Notes: generated by a model from the sequence alone, not told the origin. 64,000 nt of DNA from Actinomycetota bacterium (GCA_004366385.1 SIRU01000064.1:62001-126000); one strand, 5' to 3'. Positions 25,222-35,000 are shown, numbered from the stretch's first letter. Numbers and translations are program-made.

Positions 25222-25611
25222 ATGAGCACGGAGATGGTGGCTGGGGGCGGTTGGAGCACGGCGGGCCGCGACGGCGTGACGATTGCGTCGCAGGTGCTGG
25301 CCGGGGTGCTCGGCATCGGGTACGTGGCCGCGGGGTTGGCGGGAGTCGTCCTCGGGGGGACGGGCGGCGGCACGGATCTCGCGATCTGGCTCGGGCTGCT
25401 CGTCGGGGGCGGGGCCCTCGTGCTCGTGGGCTCGTTCGCGCTCAGGCCGGGCACGCCCGGCGTCCTCGCGACCGCGATCGGGTCGGTCGCCGGCGCCCTC
25501 GCGCTGTTCTGGAGCGTTCTCGTGCCGGTGCTCGCAGTGGCGCTCGTCGTACTCAGCGTCCTTCGCGCCCGGCGGGCCGCCCGCGGAGCTCGAGGCGCGG
25601 CTCGTGCGTAG
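25222..25611 (+). CDS. Multi-span membrane protein, about 129 residues
   Basis: Function unknown. Four hydrophobic segments: VLAGVLGIGYVAAGLAGVVL, LAIWLGLLVGGGALVLVGS, VLATAIGSVAGALALFWSVL and VPVLAVALVVLSVLRARR, with a basic, Ala/Arg-rich C-terminal tail. The start is set by the GGAGGG ribosome site. Divergent from the sensor kinase gene (119 bases between starts), and its 3' end overlaps the next lipoprotein gene by 8 bases. Confidence 0.75.
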   Translation: MSTEMVAGGGWSTAGRDGVTIASQVLAGVLGIGYVAAGLAGVVLGGTGGGTDLAIWLGLLVGGGALVLVGSFALRPGTPGVLATAIGSVAGALALFWSVLVPVLAVALVVLSVLRARRAARGARGAARA

Positions 25612-26092
25612 GCTCGCCCTCCTCCTGACCGCTCTCGCCGCAGCCGGCTGCGGCGGGAGCGGCACGGCGTCTCCGGATCCGGTCGTCGTCGAAGGTGGCG
25701 AGTACGCCTTCGCGGCGCCCGGCGAGATGGAAGGCGGGCTGGTCTCGCTGCGGTTCGTCAACACCGGGGACGAGCCGCACGAGCTCGCGCTCGGCCGCAT
25801 CGGCGAGGGGAACACGCTCGACGAGGCGGTCGCGGCCCTGGACGAGGGCGACGACGTGCCGTGGCTGGAGGACGTCGGCGGCGTCCCGCTGCTGTGGGCC
25901 TCGGTCGAGGACTTCGAGCGCTGGATCGAGGGCGGCCAGGAAGGAGTCTCGCCGCTGACCTTCCTCGGCGCCATGCAGTCCTTCCCGTCGGGCAGCTCCG
26001 TCTTCGTGATGCTCGAGCTCGAGGCGGGCCGGACGTACCGGCTCGAGGACGACCCGGGCGGCCTGCCGCCCGTCGAGATCGTCCCTCGCTAA
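25604..26092 (+). CDS. Lipoprotein of unknown function, 162 residues
   Basis: Signal peptide VRRLALLLTALAAAGCGG with lipobox AAGC, lipid-anchored Cys at residue 16. The mature domain looks like a cupredoxin-like or beta-sandwich fold: VVVEGGEYAFAAPGEMEGG, then LVSLRFVNTGDEPHELALGRI and SSVFVMLELEAGRTYRL. The phrase NTGDEPHELALG resembles copper-binding cupredoxins, but no complete His-Cys-His-Met set is seen. Overlaps the membrane protein gene by 8 bases and the end of glcF by 4 bases (convergent). Assignment beyond lipoprotein is inference. Confidence 0.75.
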   Translation: MRRLALLLTALAAAGCGGSGTASPDPVVVEGGEYAFAAPGEMEGGLVSLRFVNTGDEPHELALGRIGEGNTLDEAVAALDEGDDVPWLEDVGGVPLLWASVEDFERWIEGGQEGVSPLTFLGAMQSFPSGSSVFVMLELEAGRTYRLEDDPGGLPPVEIVPR

Positions 26093-27309
26093 CGGCGCAC
26101 GCCGGCGAGGAGGCGCTGCGCGCCTGCGTTGCGGATCGACGCGTCCACGAGCTCGATCGGGTGCAGCGCGGGGAGGGGCCGGCGCGCGCGGCGCAGCGCC
26201 TGCGAGACCTGGACGAGGCAGCCCGGGTTCGCACTCGCGAATGCGTGCGCGTGAGTCGCGAGGACGTGCACGGCCTTGCGGTCGCCGAGCTCGCGCGCGG
26301 CCTCGGGCTGCGTCACGTTGTAGATCCCGGCCGAGCCGCAGCAGAGCTCCTGCTCGGCGGGCTCGACGACCTCCAGGCCGGGGATGCGGGCGAGCGCGGG
26401 GAGCGACGCGAGCGGGAGCCGCTGCGCGTGCCGGAGGTGGCACGAGTCCTGGAGCGCGACTCGCAGCGGGAGGGGGTGGCGCGGCGCGCGCGGCCTCGTC
26501 TCCGCCAGGAGCTCGCCCACGTCGCGGACGCGCTCGGAGAACGTCTCCGCGCGTTCGTTGTCGAGTAGCCACCCGAGCTCCTTCAGGTGCGAGCCGCAGC
26601 CGGAGGCGTTCACGACCACGAGGTCGACGTCCTCGAAGGCGTCGATCAAGGAGCGCGCGAAGCGCTTCCCCTCCTCGAGCCGGCCCGCGTGGACGGAGAG
26701 CGCGCCGCAGCAGCCCTGGCGCGGCGCGACGACGTCGAAGCCCTCGGCCGCGAGCACGCGCGCGGTCGCGGCGTTCACGTCGCCGAATACCGCCGACTGG
26801 ACGCAGCCGGTGAGGAGGCCGGCGCGGGCTCGCCTCGGGCCGGCCGCGGGAGTCACCTCGGGCACGGTCTCCCGGGAGCGCCAGCGCGGCGCGAGCTCGA
26901 CGAGCGGCCGGAAGCGTCGCGGCATCGGCGCGACCCGGCCGAGCGGCGCGAAGCGGAGCGCTGCGCGCATGCGCCGGGGGTACGGCAGCGTGCGGAAGAG
27001 CAGCCCGCGCAGGGCGCGCTCGGCGAGCGGGCGCTCGTGCTCCTCCTCGACGGCCGCGCGCGTCGCCTCGATCAGCCGGTCGTAGCGCACGCCGGACGGG
27101 CACGAGCTGAGGCACGCCATGCATCCGAGGCAGCGGTCGAAGTGCTGCGTCACGGTCGCGTTCAGGGTCACCGTCCCGTCGAGTCGCGCGTCCATCAGGT
27201 GGATGCGCCCGCGCGGCGAGTCCATCTCCTCCCGCCAGAGCACGTACGTCGGGCAGGTCGGCAGGCAGAACCCGCAGTGGACGCAGTCGGCGGTCAGCTC
27301 GCGGATCAC
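26089..27309 (-). CDS. glcF: Glycolate oxidase iron-sulfur subunit GlcF
   Basis: About 406 residues from GTG 27309. Two [4Fe-4S] binding sites near the N-terminus (DCVHCGFCLPTCPTY and RCLGCMACLSSCPSG) and two CCG domains (QGCCGALSVHAG and ELCCGSAGIYN). It carries electrons from the flavin subunit to the respiratory chain at the membrane. Last gene of glcD-glcE-glcF. The frame is open to 27345, but the stretch before 27309 is repeat DNA (Family A copy 3), so the later GTG is favoured. Confidence 0.92.
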   Translation of the reverse strand: MIRELTADCVHCGFCLPTCPTYVLWREEMDSPRGRIHLMDARLDGTVTLNATVTQHFDRCLGCMACLSSCPSGVRYDRLIEATRAAVEEEHERPLAERALRGLLFRTLPYPRRMRAALRFAPLGRVAPMPRRFRPLVELAPRWRSRETVPEVTPAAGPRRARAGLLTGCVQSAVFGDVNAATARVLAAEGFDVVAPRQGCCGALSVHAGRLEEGKRFARSLIDAFEDVDLVVVNASGCGSHLKELGWLLDNERAETFSERVRDVGELLAETRPRAPRHPLPLRVALQDSCHLRHAQRLPLASLPALARIPGLEVVEPAEQELCCGSAGIYNVTQPEAARELGDRKAVHVLATHAHAFASANPGCLVQVSQALRRARRPLPALHPIELVDASIRNAGAQRLLAGVRR

Positions 27310-27334
27310 GCGCGCTCCCGGACGTCCGCGACGC

Positions 27335-27357
27335 CCACGTTGCAACTTGCAACTAGG
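27335..27357 (-). repeat. Family A palindromic repeat, copy 3 (20 of 23 matches)
   Basis: Minus-strand copy of the 23-mer of 6916-6938, with mismatches at positions 3, 16 and 20. It lies in the 82-base gap between glcE and glcF. Confidence 0.7.
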
Positions 27358-27391
27358 CGTCCAATTCGGACGACGCGCGAACGAGCGGCTC

Positions 27392-28303
27392 TCACGCCAG
27401 GATCCCCTGCGGATCCAGGGAGTCCTTGATCCGCGCCGTCAGCCGTGCGAGGGCGTCGTCTGCTCGTAACAAGTTGTAACTTGGCTCGGTCTGGGCAGTC
27501 GTGTAGGCGATGCCGGGTGCGGGGCGGACGATCGCTTCGTCCAGGCCGGCGAGCGTCTCCGCGACGGCGCCCGGGTCGAAGCGGATCCGTCCGCGCGCGG
27601 CCCCTTGGCGCTCGCGGGACTCGTGCCAGACCTCCGGGCCCGCATCGTCGCCGCCGACGAGAGCGCGCGCAGCGTCCAGCTGCGCCTCGACCGCGCGCTC
27701 CGAGCCCTCGAAGAGCACCGCGACGCGGCCGGGGTGGAGGACGTCGAGCGCGCTCGGCTCGAGCTGCGAGCGGCGGAGCATGGTGACCACGCCGGCCGCG
27801 TCCTCCGTCGCGATCACGAGCGTGCGCGCCGCCCTCGGCAGCGGATGCAGCCGGAAGCTCGCGCGCGCGATGAGCGCGAGCCGCCCGCGCGACCCGCAGA
27901 CGAGCCTGCCTAGGTCGTACCCGGCGACGTTCTTCACGACCTTCCCGCCGGCGTTCGCGATCGTCCCGTCGGCGAGCACGAGGGTGACGCCGAGGAGGAG
28001 GTCGCGCGGCGCGCCGAAGCGGTGGCGCAGCGGGCCGGAGGCGTTCTCCGCCAGCAGCGCGCCGACCGTCGGGTCGCCCGGCGGGTCGAGCGAGAGCCGT
28101 TGCCCGGCTACCGCGAGCGCCGCGTGCAGCGCCGACAGCCGCACCCCCGCCTCGACCGTGCACGTGAGGTCGCCGGCCTCGTGCTCGAGGACTCGCGACA
28201 GCCCCTCGGTCGTCAGCGACTCGCCGATCCGCAGCCGGCGCCTCTCCGCCGAAGCGGCCGCGAGCACGCGCGAGGCGTCCTCCAGGCTAGAGACGCTCGG
28301 CAA
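27392..28303 (-). CDS. glcE: Glycolate oxidase FAD-binding subunit GlcE
   Basis: About 303 residues from TTG 28303, chosen because GAGG lies upstream and it overlaps the end of glcD by 17 bases. Short FAD-binding type-4 domain: GDLTCTVEAGVRLSALHAALA, then LDPPGDPTVGALLAENASGPL and NAGGKVVKNVAGYDLGRL, the GlcE signature. It assists the catalytic subunit in glycolate oxidation to glyoxylate. The C-terminal region contains a degenerate Family A repeat (27462-27484) that is translated as PSYNLL, so the repeat has been absorbed into coding sequence. Confidence 0.88.
   Translation of the reverse strand: MPSVSSLEDASRVLAAASAERRRLRIGESLTTEGLSRVLEHEAGDLTCTVEAGVRLSALHAALAVAGQRLSLDPPGDPTVGALLAENASGPLRHRFGAPRDLLLGVTLVLADGTIANAGGKVVKNVAGYDLGRLVCGSRGRLALIARASFRLHPLPRAARTLVIATEDAAGVVTMLRRSQLEPSALDVLHPGRVAVLFEGSERAVEAQLDAARALVGGDDAGPEVWHESRERQGAARGRIRFDPGAVAETLAGLDEAIVRPAPGIAYTTAQTEPSYNLLRADDALARLTARIKDSLDPQGILA
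27462..27484 (+). repeat. Family A repeat, copy 4, degenerate and inside glcE
   Basis: 18 of 23 positions match the consensus. The right half CAAGTTGTAACTTGG plus the flank CTC is intact, the left arm diverged. It lies within the glcE reading frame. Confidence 0.6.
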
Positions 28304-29741
28304 CGCCGATCCTCTCCAACGCATGCATGCGGTACGGCCCGGGGACCTCGCCGCAGAGCCGCGGCGTGGGGACGACCTTCCCTGGGTTGCAGAGTCCGTC
28401 CGGGTCGAACACGCGCCGGACGCGGGAGAAGACCTCGAGGTCGCGCTCCGAGAACATGCGCGGCATCGAGCAGGCCTTGTCCATCCCCACGCCGTGCTCG
28501 CCCGTGAGCGAGCCGCCGGCGTCGAGGCACGCCTCCAGGATCGCCTCCGCGAGCTCGCGCGCCCGCTCGGTCTCGCCCGCCTCGGCGTCGTAGAGCACGA
28601 GCGGGTGCAGGTTCCCGTCGCCCGCGTGGAACACGTTCCCGACCCGGAGGCCGTGCTCTGCGGAGAGCTCTGCGATCCGCCGCAGCACCTCGGGCAGCCG
28701 CGTGCGCGGGACGACGCCGTCCTGCACGTAGTAGTCGGTCGCGATCCGGCCCATGGCCGCGAACGCGGACTTGCGGCCCTTCCAGAGCAGCGCGCGCGCC
28801 GCGTCGTCGGCCGCCGCACGAACCTCGAACGCTCCCGCGGCGAGACACAGCCGCTCGACCTCGGCCGTGTCCTCCTCGACCTGCGCCGCGACGCCGTCCA
28901 GCTCGACGAGGAGCACCGCGCCGGCCCCCTCCGGGTAGCCGGGCGAGACAGCCAGCTCGGCGGCCTCGATCGTGAGGCGGTCCATCATCTCGATCGCGCC
29001 CGGGAGGATCCCTGCGGACACCATCGCCGAGACCGCGGCGCCTGCAGCATCCGTCGACTCGAACCCGGCGAGCAGCGTCACGACCACCTCGGGCATCCGG
29101 ACGATCCGCACCGTCACGCAAGTCACGATCCCGAGCGTCCCCTCGGAGCCGATGACGAGCCCGAGCAGATCCGGCCCGTCCGGGTCGAGCGGCTTCCCGC
29201 CGAGCTCGACGGCCGCGCCGTCCGGGAGCACGAGCGTGAGCCCGGTGACGTGATGGACGGTGAACCCGTGCTTCGGGCAGTGTGAGCCGCCGGAGTTCTC
29301 GGCGACGTTGCCGCCGATGGTGCACACCTGCTGGCTCGACGGGTCGGGCGCGTAGAAGAAGCCGTGCGGCGCGACCGCGCGCGTCACGTCGAGGTTCGCG
29401 ACGCCCGGCTCGACGACGACGCGCTGGGAGTCGAGGTCGACCTCGAGGATGCGGTTCATCCGCGCGAGCGAGATCACGACGCCGCCCGCGACCGGCGTCG
29501 CGCCGCCGGAGAGCCCGGTGCCTGCGCCGCGCGCGACGAACGGGACGCCCTCGCGCGCGCAGGCGCGCACGACCCCCTGCACCTCCTCCGTCGAGGCGGG
29601 GAGAACGACGAGCTCCGGGATCGCGCGGTGCCCGGTGAGCCCGTCGCACTCGTACACGCGCAGCTGCTCGGGCTCCGCGAGGACGTGCTCGGCGCCGAGG
29701 ACGCCGCGGAGCTCGGCGGCGAAGGAGGCAGCGAGGGCCAT
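28287..29741 (-). CDS. glcD: Glycolate oxidase catalytic flavoprotein GlcD
   Basis: 484 residues, FAD-linked oxidase C family. FAD-binding part: PELVVLPASTEEVQGVVRAC, VARGAGTGLSGGATPVAGGV, GGNVAENSGGSHCPKHGFT and GLVIGSEGTLGIVTCVTVR. The C-terminal substrate domain contains GRIATDYYVQDGVVPRTRLP and GNVFHAGDGNLHPLVLYD, then the conserved GEHGVGMDK. It oxidises glycolate (or D-lactate) to the keto acid, passing electrons to GlcF. TAGACT lies 6 bases before ATG 29741. First gene of the glcDEF unit, consistent with phosphoglycolate salvage or use of algal glycolate. Confidence 0.93.
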   Translation of the reverse strand: MALAASFAAELRGVLGAEHVLAEPEQLRVYECDGLTGHRAIPELVVLPASTEEVQGVVRACAREGVPFVARGAGTGLSGGATPVAGGVVISLARMNRILEVDLDSQRVVVEPGVANLDVTRAVAPHGFFYAPDPSSQQVCTIGGNVAENSGGSHCPKHGFTVHHVTGLTLVLPDGAAVELGGKPLDPDGPDLLGLVIGSEGTLGIVTCVTVRIVRMPEVVVTLLAGFESTDAAGAAVSAMVSAGILPGAIEMMDRLTIEAAELAVSPGYPEGAGAVLLVELDGVAAQVEEDTAEVERLCLAAGAFEVRAAADDAARALLWKGRKSAFAAMGRIATDYYVQDGVVPRTRLPEVLRRIAELSAEHGLRVGNVFHAGDGNLHPLVLYDAEAGETERARELAEAILEACLDAGGSLTGEHGVGMDKACSMPRMFSERDLEVFSRVRRVFDPDGLCNPGKVVPTPRLCGEVPGPYRMHALERIGVAERL

Positions 29742-29747
29742 GCGCCG

Positions 29748-29753
29748 AGTCTA
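29748..29753 (-). promoter_or_regulatory. -10-like TAGACT for glcD, containing the ltrA-like stop
   Basis: TAGACT on the minus strand begins with the TAG stop of the upstream ltrA-like gene and ends 6 bases before the glcD ATG. It offers an independent leaderless promoter for glcDEF. Confidence 0.5.
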
Positions 29754-30925
29754 GGCCCGGCTCTCGAGCCCGGCGCGGAGCTCGCGCAGGCGTGCCGACT
29801 CGACGGCGAGCGCGGCGACGAGCGCGCCGACCGAGAGCGAGAGCACGACGAGCGCATCCGCGTCGTCGAGCGTGAGGACGACCGCGACGATGACGATCGC
29901 GGCGCCGATCCGCTCCCACGCGAGCGCCCGGAGCACGCGGTAGCGGATGAGCACGAACCCGAGGAGAAAGAGCGCCAGCCCGAGGCCGAGCGCTGCGCGC
30001 CCCGCCTCCGAGAGCGGCTCGGCGGGCGCCGACAGCGTCTTCTTCGCCGCGACCGCGAGGAGCACGATCCCGAGCACGATCGGGTAGTGGAAGAACGTGT
30101 ACACGTCGCGGGCGAGCGGCCCGCGCCGGACGGCCCGGCGCGACCCAGGGCACGCTCGGCTGCGAGCTGGACGAGGTCGAAGTACGCCCACCACGCCGCG
30201 GCGGCGCCTGCGAGCGCTACGGTCACGGCGAGCGCGTACGTCAGGTCCTGCTCGAGCCCCTCCGCGGCGAGGCCGATCGCGACGATCGACTCGCCGAGCG
30301 CGATGATCACGATCAGCCCGTAGCGCTCGGCGAAGTGGGAGGCCGAGACCTGGAACCCCGAGGCGGAGCGGCCTGCAAAGAGCGTTCCGAGGACGTCGAT
30401 CGCGAGCGACGCGACCCAGAGCCAGGTGCGCGCGGGGTCGTTCACGAGCCCACCCGCGAGGACGAGCGCTGGCGCGACCAGGAACCACGGCGCGAGTCGC
30501 GCGACCGCGGCGAGCTGGACGGGGTCGTGGCGAACGCCCCAGAGGTAGAGCGCGACGTGCAGCACGCGGACGGCGAGATAGGCGACCGCGAACCAGGCCG
30601 CCTCGTCCGCGAACGCGTCCGGCACGGCGAGCGCCATGAGGAAGACGGCGAGCATGGCGCCGAAGAGGAAGAGCCGCGTGGGCACGTTCTCGACGTCGAT
30701 CGCGTCCGTCAGCCACGCGTACGCCGACCACGCCCACCAGACGAGCGCGAAGACGAGCGCGGCGCGCGCGAAGCCCTCGGCCGACGTGTCCGCGAGCACG
30801 AGCGTCGCGACCTGCGTGAACGCGAACACGAAGACGAGGTCGAAGAAGAGCTCGATGAAGCCCGTTCGTTTCTCCTCCTCGGCCTCGGTGACTGGAGCGA
30901 GGGCGCGCTCGTCGGCCGTCGTCAT
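29751..30925 (-). pseudogene. LtrA-family membrane protein with a frameshift
   Basis: Low temperature requirement A family (many membrane helices, role unclear). The N-terminal frame from ATG 30925 gives GFIELFFDLVFVFAFTQV, FAERYGLIVIIALGESIVAIG and WWAYFDLVQLAAERALGRA; the rest continues in another frame as GPLARDVYTFFHYPIVLGIV and so on to the stop at 29751. The frame change falls near 30125-30150 in a GC-rich stretch. The total length of 1175 bases is one short of a multiple of three, consistent with a single missing base. Either a recent mutation or a sequence error. ATG overlaps the upstream stop (ATGA). Confidence 0.8.
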
Positions 30926-31458
30926 CGCGGCTCGAAGCGGTAGACGAAGAAGCCACGGCCCTGCGTGTACGCGAGCCGGATGACGAGGTGCGCGAGCGCC
31001 TCGACGAGCGGCGTCTGGTCCGAGCCGCCCACGTCGACCGGCTCGAAGCCGAGATCGCGGACGAGCTCCGCCGTGATCCCCTTCGCGCCGTCGTCGTCGC
31101 CGCAGAGGACGAGCGACGCCGGCCGCTCGGGCGGCGTCTCGTGCATGAAGGTGGCGAAGACAGTGTTGAAGGCCTTCACGTAGCGCGCGCCCGGGGCGAG
31201 CGCCGCGATCTCGAGTCCTCCCGGCCCGCCGGAGACGTTGTTCGTCGCGTCGACCAGCACCTTCCCGTCCAGCGGCCCCGCGGCGGCGAGCGCCTCCGCC
31301 ACGGCCCGCGCGGGCAGGGCGAGGACGACGACGTCGACCGGGCCGGCGGTCTCCGCGACGGTGTCCCGGCTCGAGACCGACACGTCGTGCCCTCGCTCGC
31401 GCCACGTCGCCGCGAGGGCGCTCCCGACCCGTCCTCCTCCGAGAATGCCGATCCGCAC
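30922..31458 (-). CDS. NADP/F420-type oxidoreductase (NPR-binding Rossmann domain), 178 residues
   Basis: Single Rossmann domain of the F420-dependent NADP reductase-like family. The nucleotide motif is RIGILGGGRVGSALAATWRERGHDV; further elements are VDVVVLALPARAVAEAL, VLVDATNNVSGG, YVKAFNTVFATFM and VLCGDDDGAK. Length is close to the family minimum. It may transfer hydride between NADP and F420 or another acceptor, but the cofactor is inferred. GTG 31458. Its stop overlaps the ltrA-like ATG, so the two were cotranscribed. Confidence 0.82.
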   Translation of the reverse strand: MRIGILGGGRVGSALAATWRERGHDVSVSSRDTVAETAGPVDVVVLALPARAVAEALAAAGPLDGKVLVDATNNVSGGPGGLEIAALAPGARYVKAFNTVFATFMHETPPERPASLVLCGDDDGAKGITAELVRDLGFEPVDVGGSDQTPLVEALAHLVIRLAYTQGRGFFVYRFEPR

Positions 31459-31468
31459 GACCGGATTC

Positions 31469-31864
31469 CTACACGGACCAGAAGTTCTCGAACTCCTGGG
31501 CGTCGGTCGGGAGCGCGAGCACCTCGCTGACGACGCCGTCCTCCATCCGGAAGAGCAGGACTTGGTCGAGCTCGAGCGTCCGCCCGCGCCGCGTGCCCCG
31601 TGCGGTGTAGTACGCCGCCGCCCGGTCGCCGCTCACCAGCACGTCGTGCAGCGTGGAGCCGTAGGTGCCGTCGGTCTCCTTCGGCAGCCGGGCGAGGAAG
31701 CGGAAGATCTCCTCGCGTCCCCGGTACACGCCGGCCATGACCCCGTCGCCGGGGACCGTCCAGACCGCGTCCTCGGCGAAGAGCCCTCGCAGAGCGAGGC
31801 CCTCCTTGCGCGCGAAGGCGTCGAAGATCCTGCGCACGAGCGCCTCGTTAGCGGCCGCGCCCAC
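31469..31864 (-). CDS. SnoaL-like (NTF2 fold) protein, 131 residues
   Basis: Cone-shaped alpha+beta barrel of the SnoaL/ketosteroid isomerase-like group: EALVRRIFDAFARKEG, LFAEDAVWTVPGDGVMAGVYRGREEI and LELDQVLLFRMEDGVVSEV. Small-molecule binding or isomerase/cyclase activity is usual; the substrate cannot be told. GTG 31864 overlaps the end of the next upstream gene by 17 bases. Confidence 0.8.
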   Translation of the reverse strand: MGAAANEALVRRIFDAFARKEGLALRGLFAEDAVWTVPGDGVMAGVYRGREEIFRFLARLPKETDGTYGSTLHDVLVSGDRAAAYYTARGTRRGRTLELDQVLLFRMEDGVVSEVLALPTDAQEFENFWSV

Positions 31865-32063
31865 GCGACTCCTCCCAGCGGTCCAGAAGCCCCTCGACGT
31901 GGCGCCGCTGTGCGTCCGTGAACTCGAGCTGGTCGAGCAGGCGCCTTGCCTCGGCCGGGTCGTCGTTCGCGACGGCGGCCTCGAGGTGCTCGCGGATCGG
32001 GGTCGGCTGGCGCAGCTGGCGGCGAAGCCAGCGCAGGAGGCTCACCGTCGCCTGGTCGGTCAC
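31848..32063 (-). CDS. Small helical protein, 71 residues
   Basis: Not recognised. Highly helical and charged (LLRWLRRQLRQPTPIREHLEAAVANDDPAEARRLL and DAQRRHVEGLLDRWEE cover most of its length in separate helices). No signal, membrane span or metal ligands. GTG start, 9 bases downstream of the acyl-CoA synthetase stop and overlapping the SnoaL-like gene, which supports its being translated. Confidence 0.55.
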   Translation of the reverse strand: MTDQATVSLLRWLRRQLRQPTPIREHLEAAVANDDPAEARRLLDQLEFTDAQRRHVEGLLDRWEESRGRGR

Positions 32064-32072
32064 GCCGTGACG

Positions 32073-35000
32073 TTACTCGGCGCGCTGCTCGTCCGTCTCG
32101 CTCGCCTCGTCGGCCGCGCCGGAGTCGTCGGGCTCGGCCTTTCCTTCCGGCATCTCCTCACCGGTGAGGCTGTACGCGCTGAGGCGCGACGAGAGCCCGT
32201 CCATCCACGTCGTCGGCTCCACCTCGTCGCCGGGCTCGGCTGCCTTCCTGCGCCGCCCGCGCCGCTTCGGCTGGGGAGCGGGACGGCCCTTCGCCTCGGG
32301 CGCGCGGCCGCGCTCCTGTGGGCGTGGCGCTTCCGGCGCGTCGCGCGAGATCCCCGGGAACTCGCTGAGCGGCGGCAGGCCGAGGTTCTCGAGCGCGGGC
32401 TCGGGGGGCTCCGAGATCGCGTGCGTGGACTCCGGGAACCCGGCGCTCGGCCACGTCTCGGCCGGCGGGTCAGGCTGCACGACCGGACCACTCGGCGGGT
32501 CCTCGCCCCGATCCGGGTCGACGATGTAGTCCGGCAGCGGCCCGTGCTCGACGGGCTCGTCGGCGAGCGGGTCGGCCACGATCTCCGGCGGGCGCGGTGC
32601 GCTCTCCGGCTCGATCACCAGATCCGCCACCGGGTCGGCCTCGAGCTCGGGCTCGACGTCGGCTTCGACCTCGGCCTCCGGCTCGAGGATCGGCTCGGCG
32701 GCGTGTGTCGGCTCGGTCTCTGCCTCGTTCGTCGGTTCCGCGTCCGGCTCCGGCACGATCTCGGCCTGCTCCGGCTCGCCGGGCCCGATGCTCGGGACGG
32801 GCGACCAGACCGCCTCGAACGGCGCCTCGGGCTCCGGCTCGCGCACGGGCTCGAGGCTCGGGAGCGGCGTCCAGACGACGCCTCGCTGCTCCGGTTCGGG
32901 CTTTGACTCGGGCTCGGGAGCCGCCTCCGGGACAGGCGGCGTGGTCTCGACGAGGGCCTCGGCTGCCGGCGCGTCGATCGTGGCGGTCGACTCGGGCTCC
33001 GGGTCGGGCACGGCCTCGAGCGCGGGCTGCGTGGCCTCCTCCTCGGCTGCGTCGGCCTCGGGCTCCGGAGGCGGCTCGGGAGCGACCGGCTGCGCCTCGG
33101 TCTGGATCGGCTCGGCAGGGAGCGGCTCGGCGCGGAGCTCGGCGACCGGCTCGAACTCGGCCACGTGCTCGGGCTCCGGGTCGGCCGCCGGCTCGGGGGC
33201 GGGCTCCGGCGCCGACTCGGCCGGCATCGGCTCGGGCGGATCGTCCTGCGGCCGCGCGCCCCAGTTCGGGAGCGGGACGCTCCACTCGGGAGGCCGTGAG
33301 AGCGCTTGGCCGCCCGGCTCCTCGGGAGCCGGCTGCGGCCGGGACGGTTGCTCGGGCTCGGCGGGCTCGGGCTGCGCCCTGGGAGCCGTCTCCGCGCGCG
33401 GCGCTGCATGCTCGACATCCACGACCGCCTCGGGCTCCGCAGGCCCGCCCAGGTCGTAGTCCGGGAGCGGCTCGAGGACGGGCTCCGGCGGGGGCTCCGG
33501 TGCGGCGATCGGCTCGGCGAGCACCTCTGCGACCGGATGAACGGTCTCGGGCTCCGGCTCCGGCTCGGGAGGGACGATGTAGTCGGGAAGCGGCTCGCCG
33601 GCCTCGTCCACGGCCGGAGGCGCGGAGGACGAGGCGGTGCCGCCGTCTGCGGGCCACGGCTCCAGCATCCCGGCCCACGGGTCGGGCTCGTCGTCGCCGT
33701 CGGTCGTCGGCGGCAGGTCCCAGAGCGGGCGGCCGACGACGAGGCGCTCGCGCAGCTCGAGCCTGCGGATCTTGCCGCCCGGCGCCGTCGGGAGCTCGTC
33801 CACGAACTCGATCTCGCGCGGGACGGCGTGGTCGGGGAGGACCTGCCCGACCTCGTGCCGGAGCTCCGCCTCGAGCTGCTCGGACGTCGTAACCCCGGCG
33901 GCAGGCACGACGAACGCGCGGACGAACTGGCCGCCTCGCTCGAGGTCGCGCACGCCGACCACGGCTGCGGCGGACACGGAGTCGTGGGCCCGGAGCGCGC
34001 GCTCGGTCTCGTGCGGGCCGAAGCTCTCGCCGCGGCTCGTGATCATGTCCGCGCTGCGGCCCACGAACCAGAAGAAGCCGTCGTCGTCGACCGTGGCGAT
34101 GTCACCGGTCGCGTACCAGTCGCCGCGGAAGGCCTGCTTGGTCTCCTCGGGGGACTCCCAGTAGCCCGCGAACAGCGTCGGCGGGCGGCCGCGCACGGCC
34201 AGCTCACCCTCGACGCCCGGCGGCAGCTCGTTCCCCTGATCGTCGACGACCGCGACTTGGTGACCGGGGAGCGGGTAGCCGAGCGAGCCGGGCCGGAAGC
34301 CGGCCTCGCCGCTGTTCGCCACCACAATGCCGGTCTCGACCTGGCCGTACCCGTCGTGGATCGTCAGCCCCCACGCCTCCTCGAAGACACGGCTGACCTC
34401 GGGGTCGAGCTGGTCGCCGGTCGAGACGAGCCGTCGCAGCTGCGGCGGCTGGAACCTCGTCACCTCGCGGAGCTCGGCGAGCGCGGCGTACTCCGCGGGG
34501 CTCTGGCAGAGGACGGTCACGCCCAGGCGGTAGATGAGGTCGAGACGCTCGAGCGCGTCGAAGGGGCCGTCGTGCAGCAGCGTCTCGGCGCCCCGCGACC
34601 AGGGGCCGATGAGCGCGTACAGGATGGAGACGAACGAGCCGGGGTCGGCGGGCGCCCAGACTGCGTCACCGCGGCCGGCGTCCAGCCAGTGCTCGGCGGC
34701 GACGCGCGAGGCGAAGACGGAGCCGTGCGAGTGCCCGACCGGCTTGGGCGTCCCGGATGTCCCGGCCGTCGAGAGCACGAAGGCGAGGTCCCGCGCGGAC
34801 GTGTCATGGGTCGGCGCGTGCTCCGCGACCGTGTCGAGGAGGCCGCGCCCCTCGTCGACGTAGAGCACCTGCGGCCGCTCGACCATGCGTGCGATCTCCG
34901 GCTCGACGGACGGCTCGGCGACGATCAGCTCCGCGCCCGTCCGCTCGACCCGGACGTCGAGCGTCTCGGCCGTCACGTGGGGCGAGCCGGGGACGACGAC

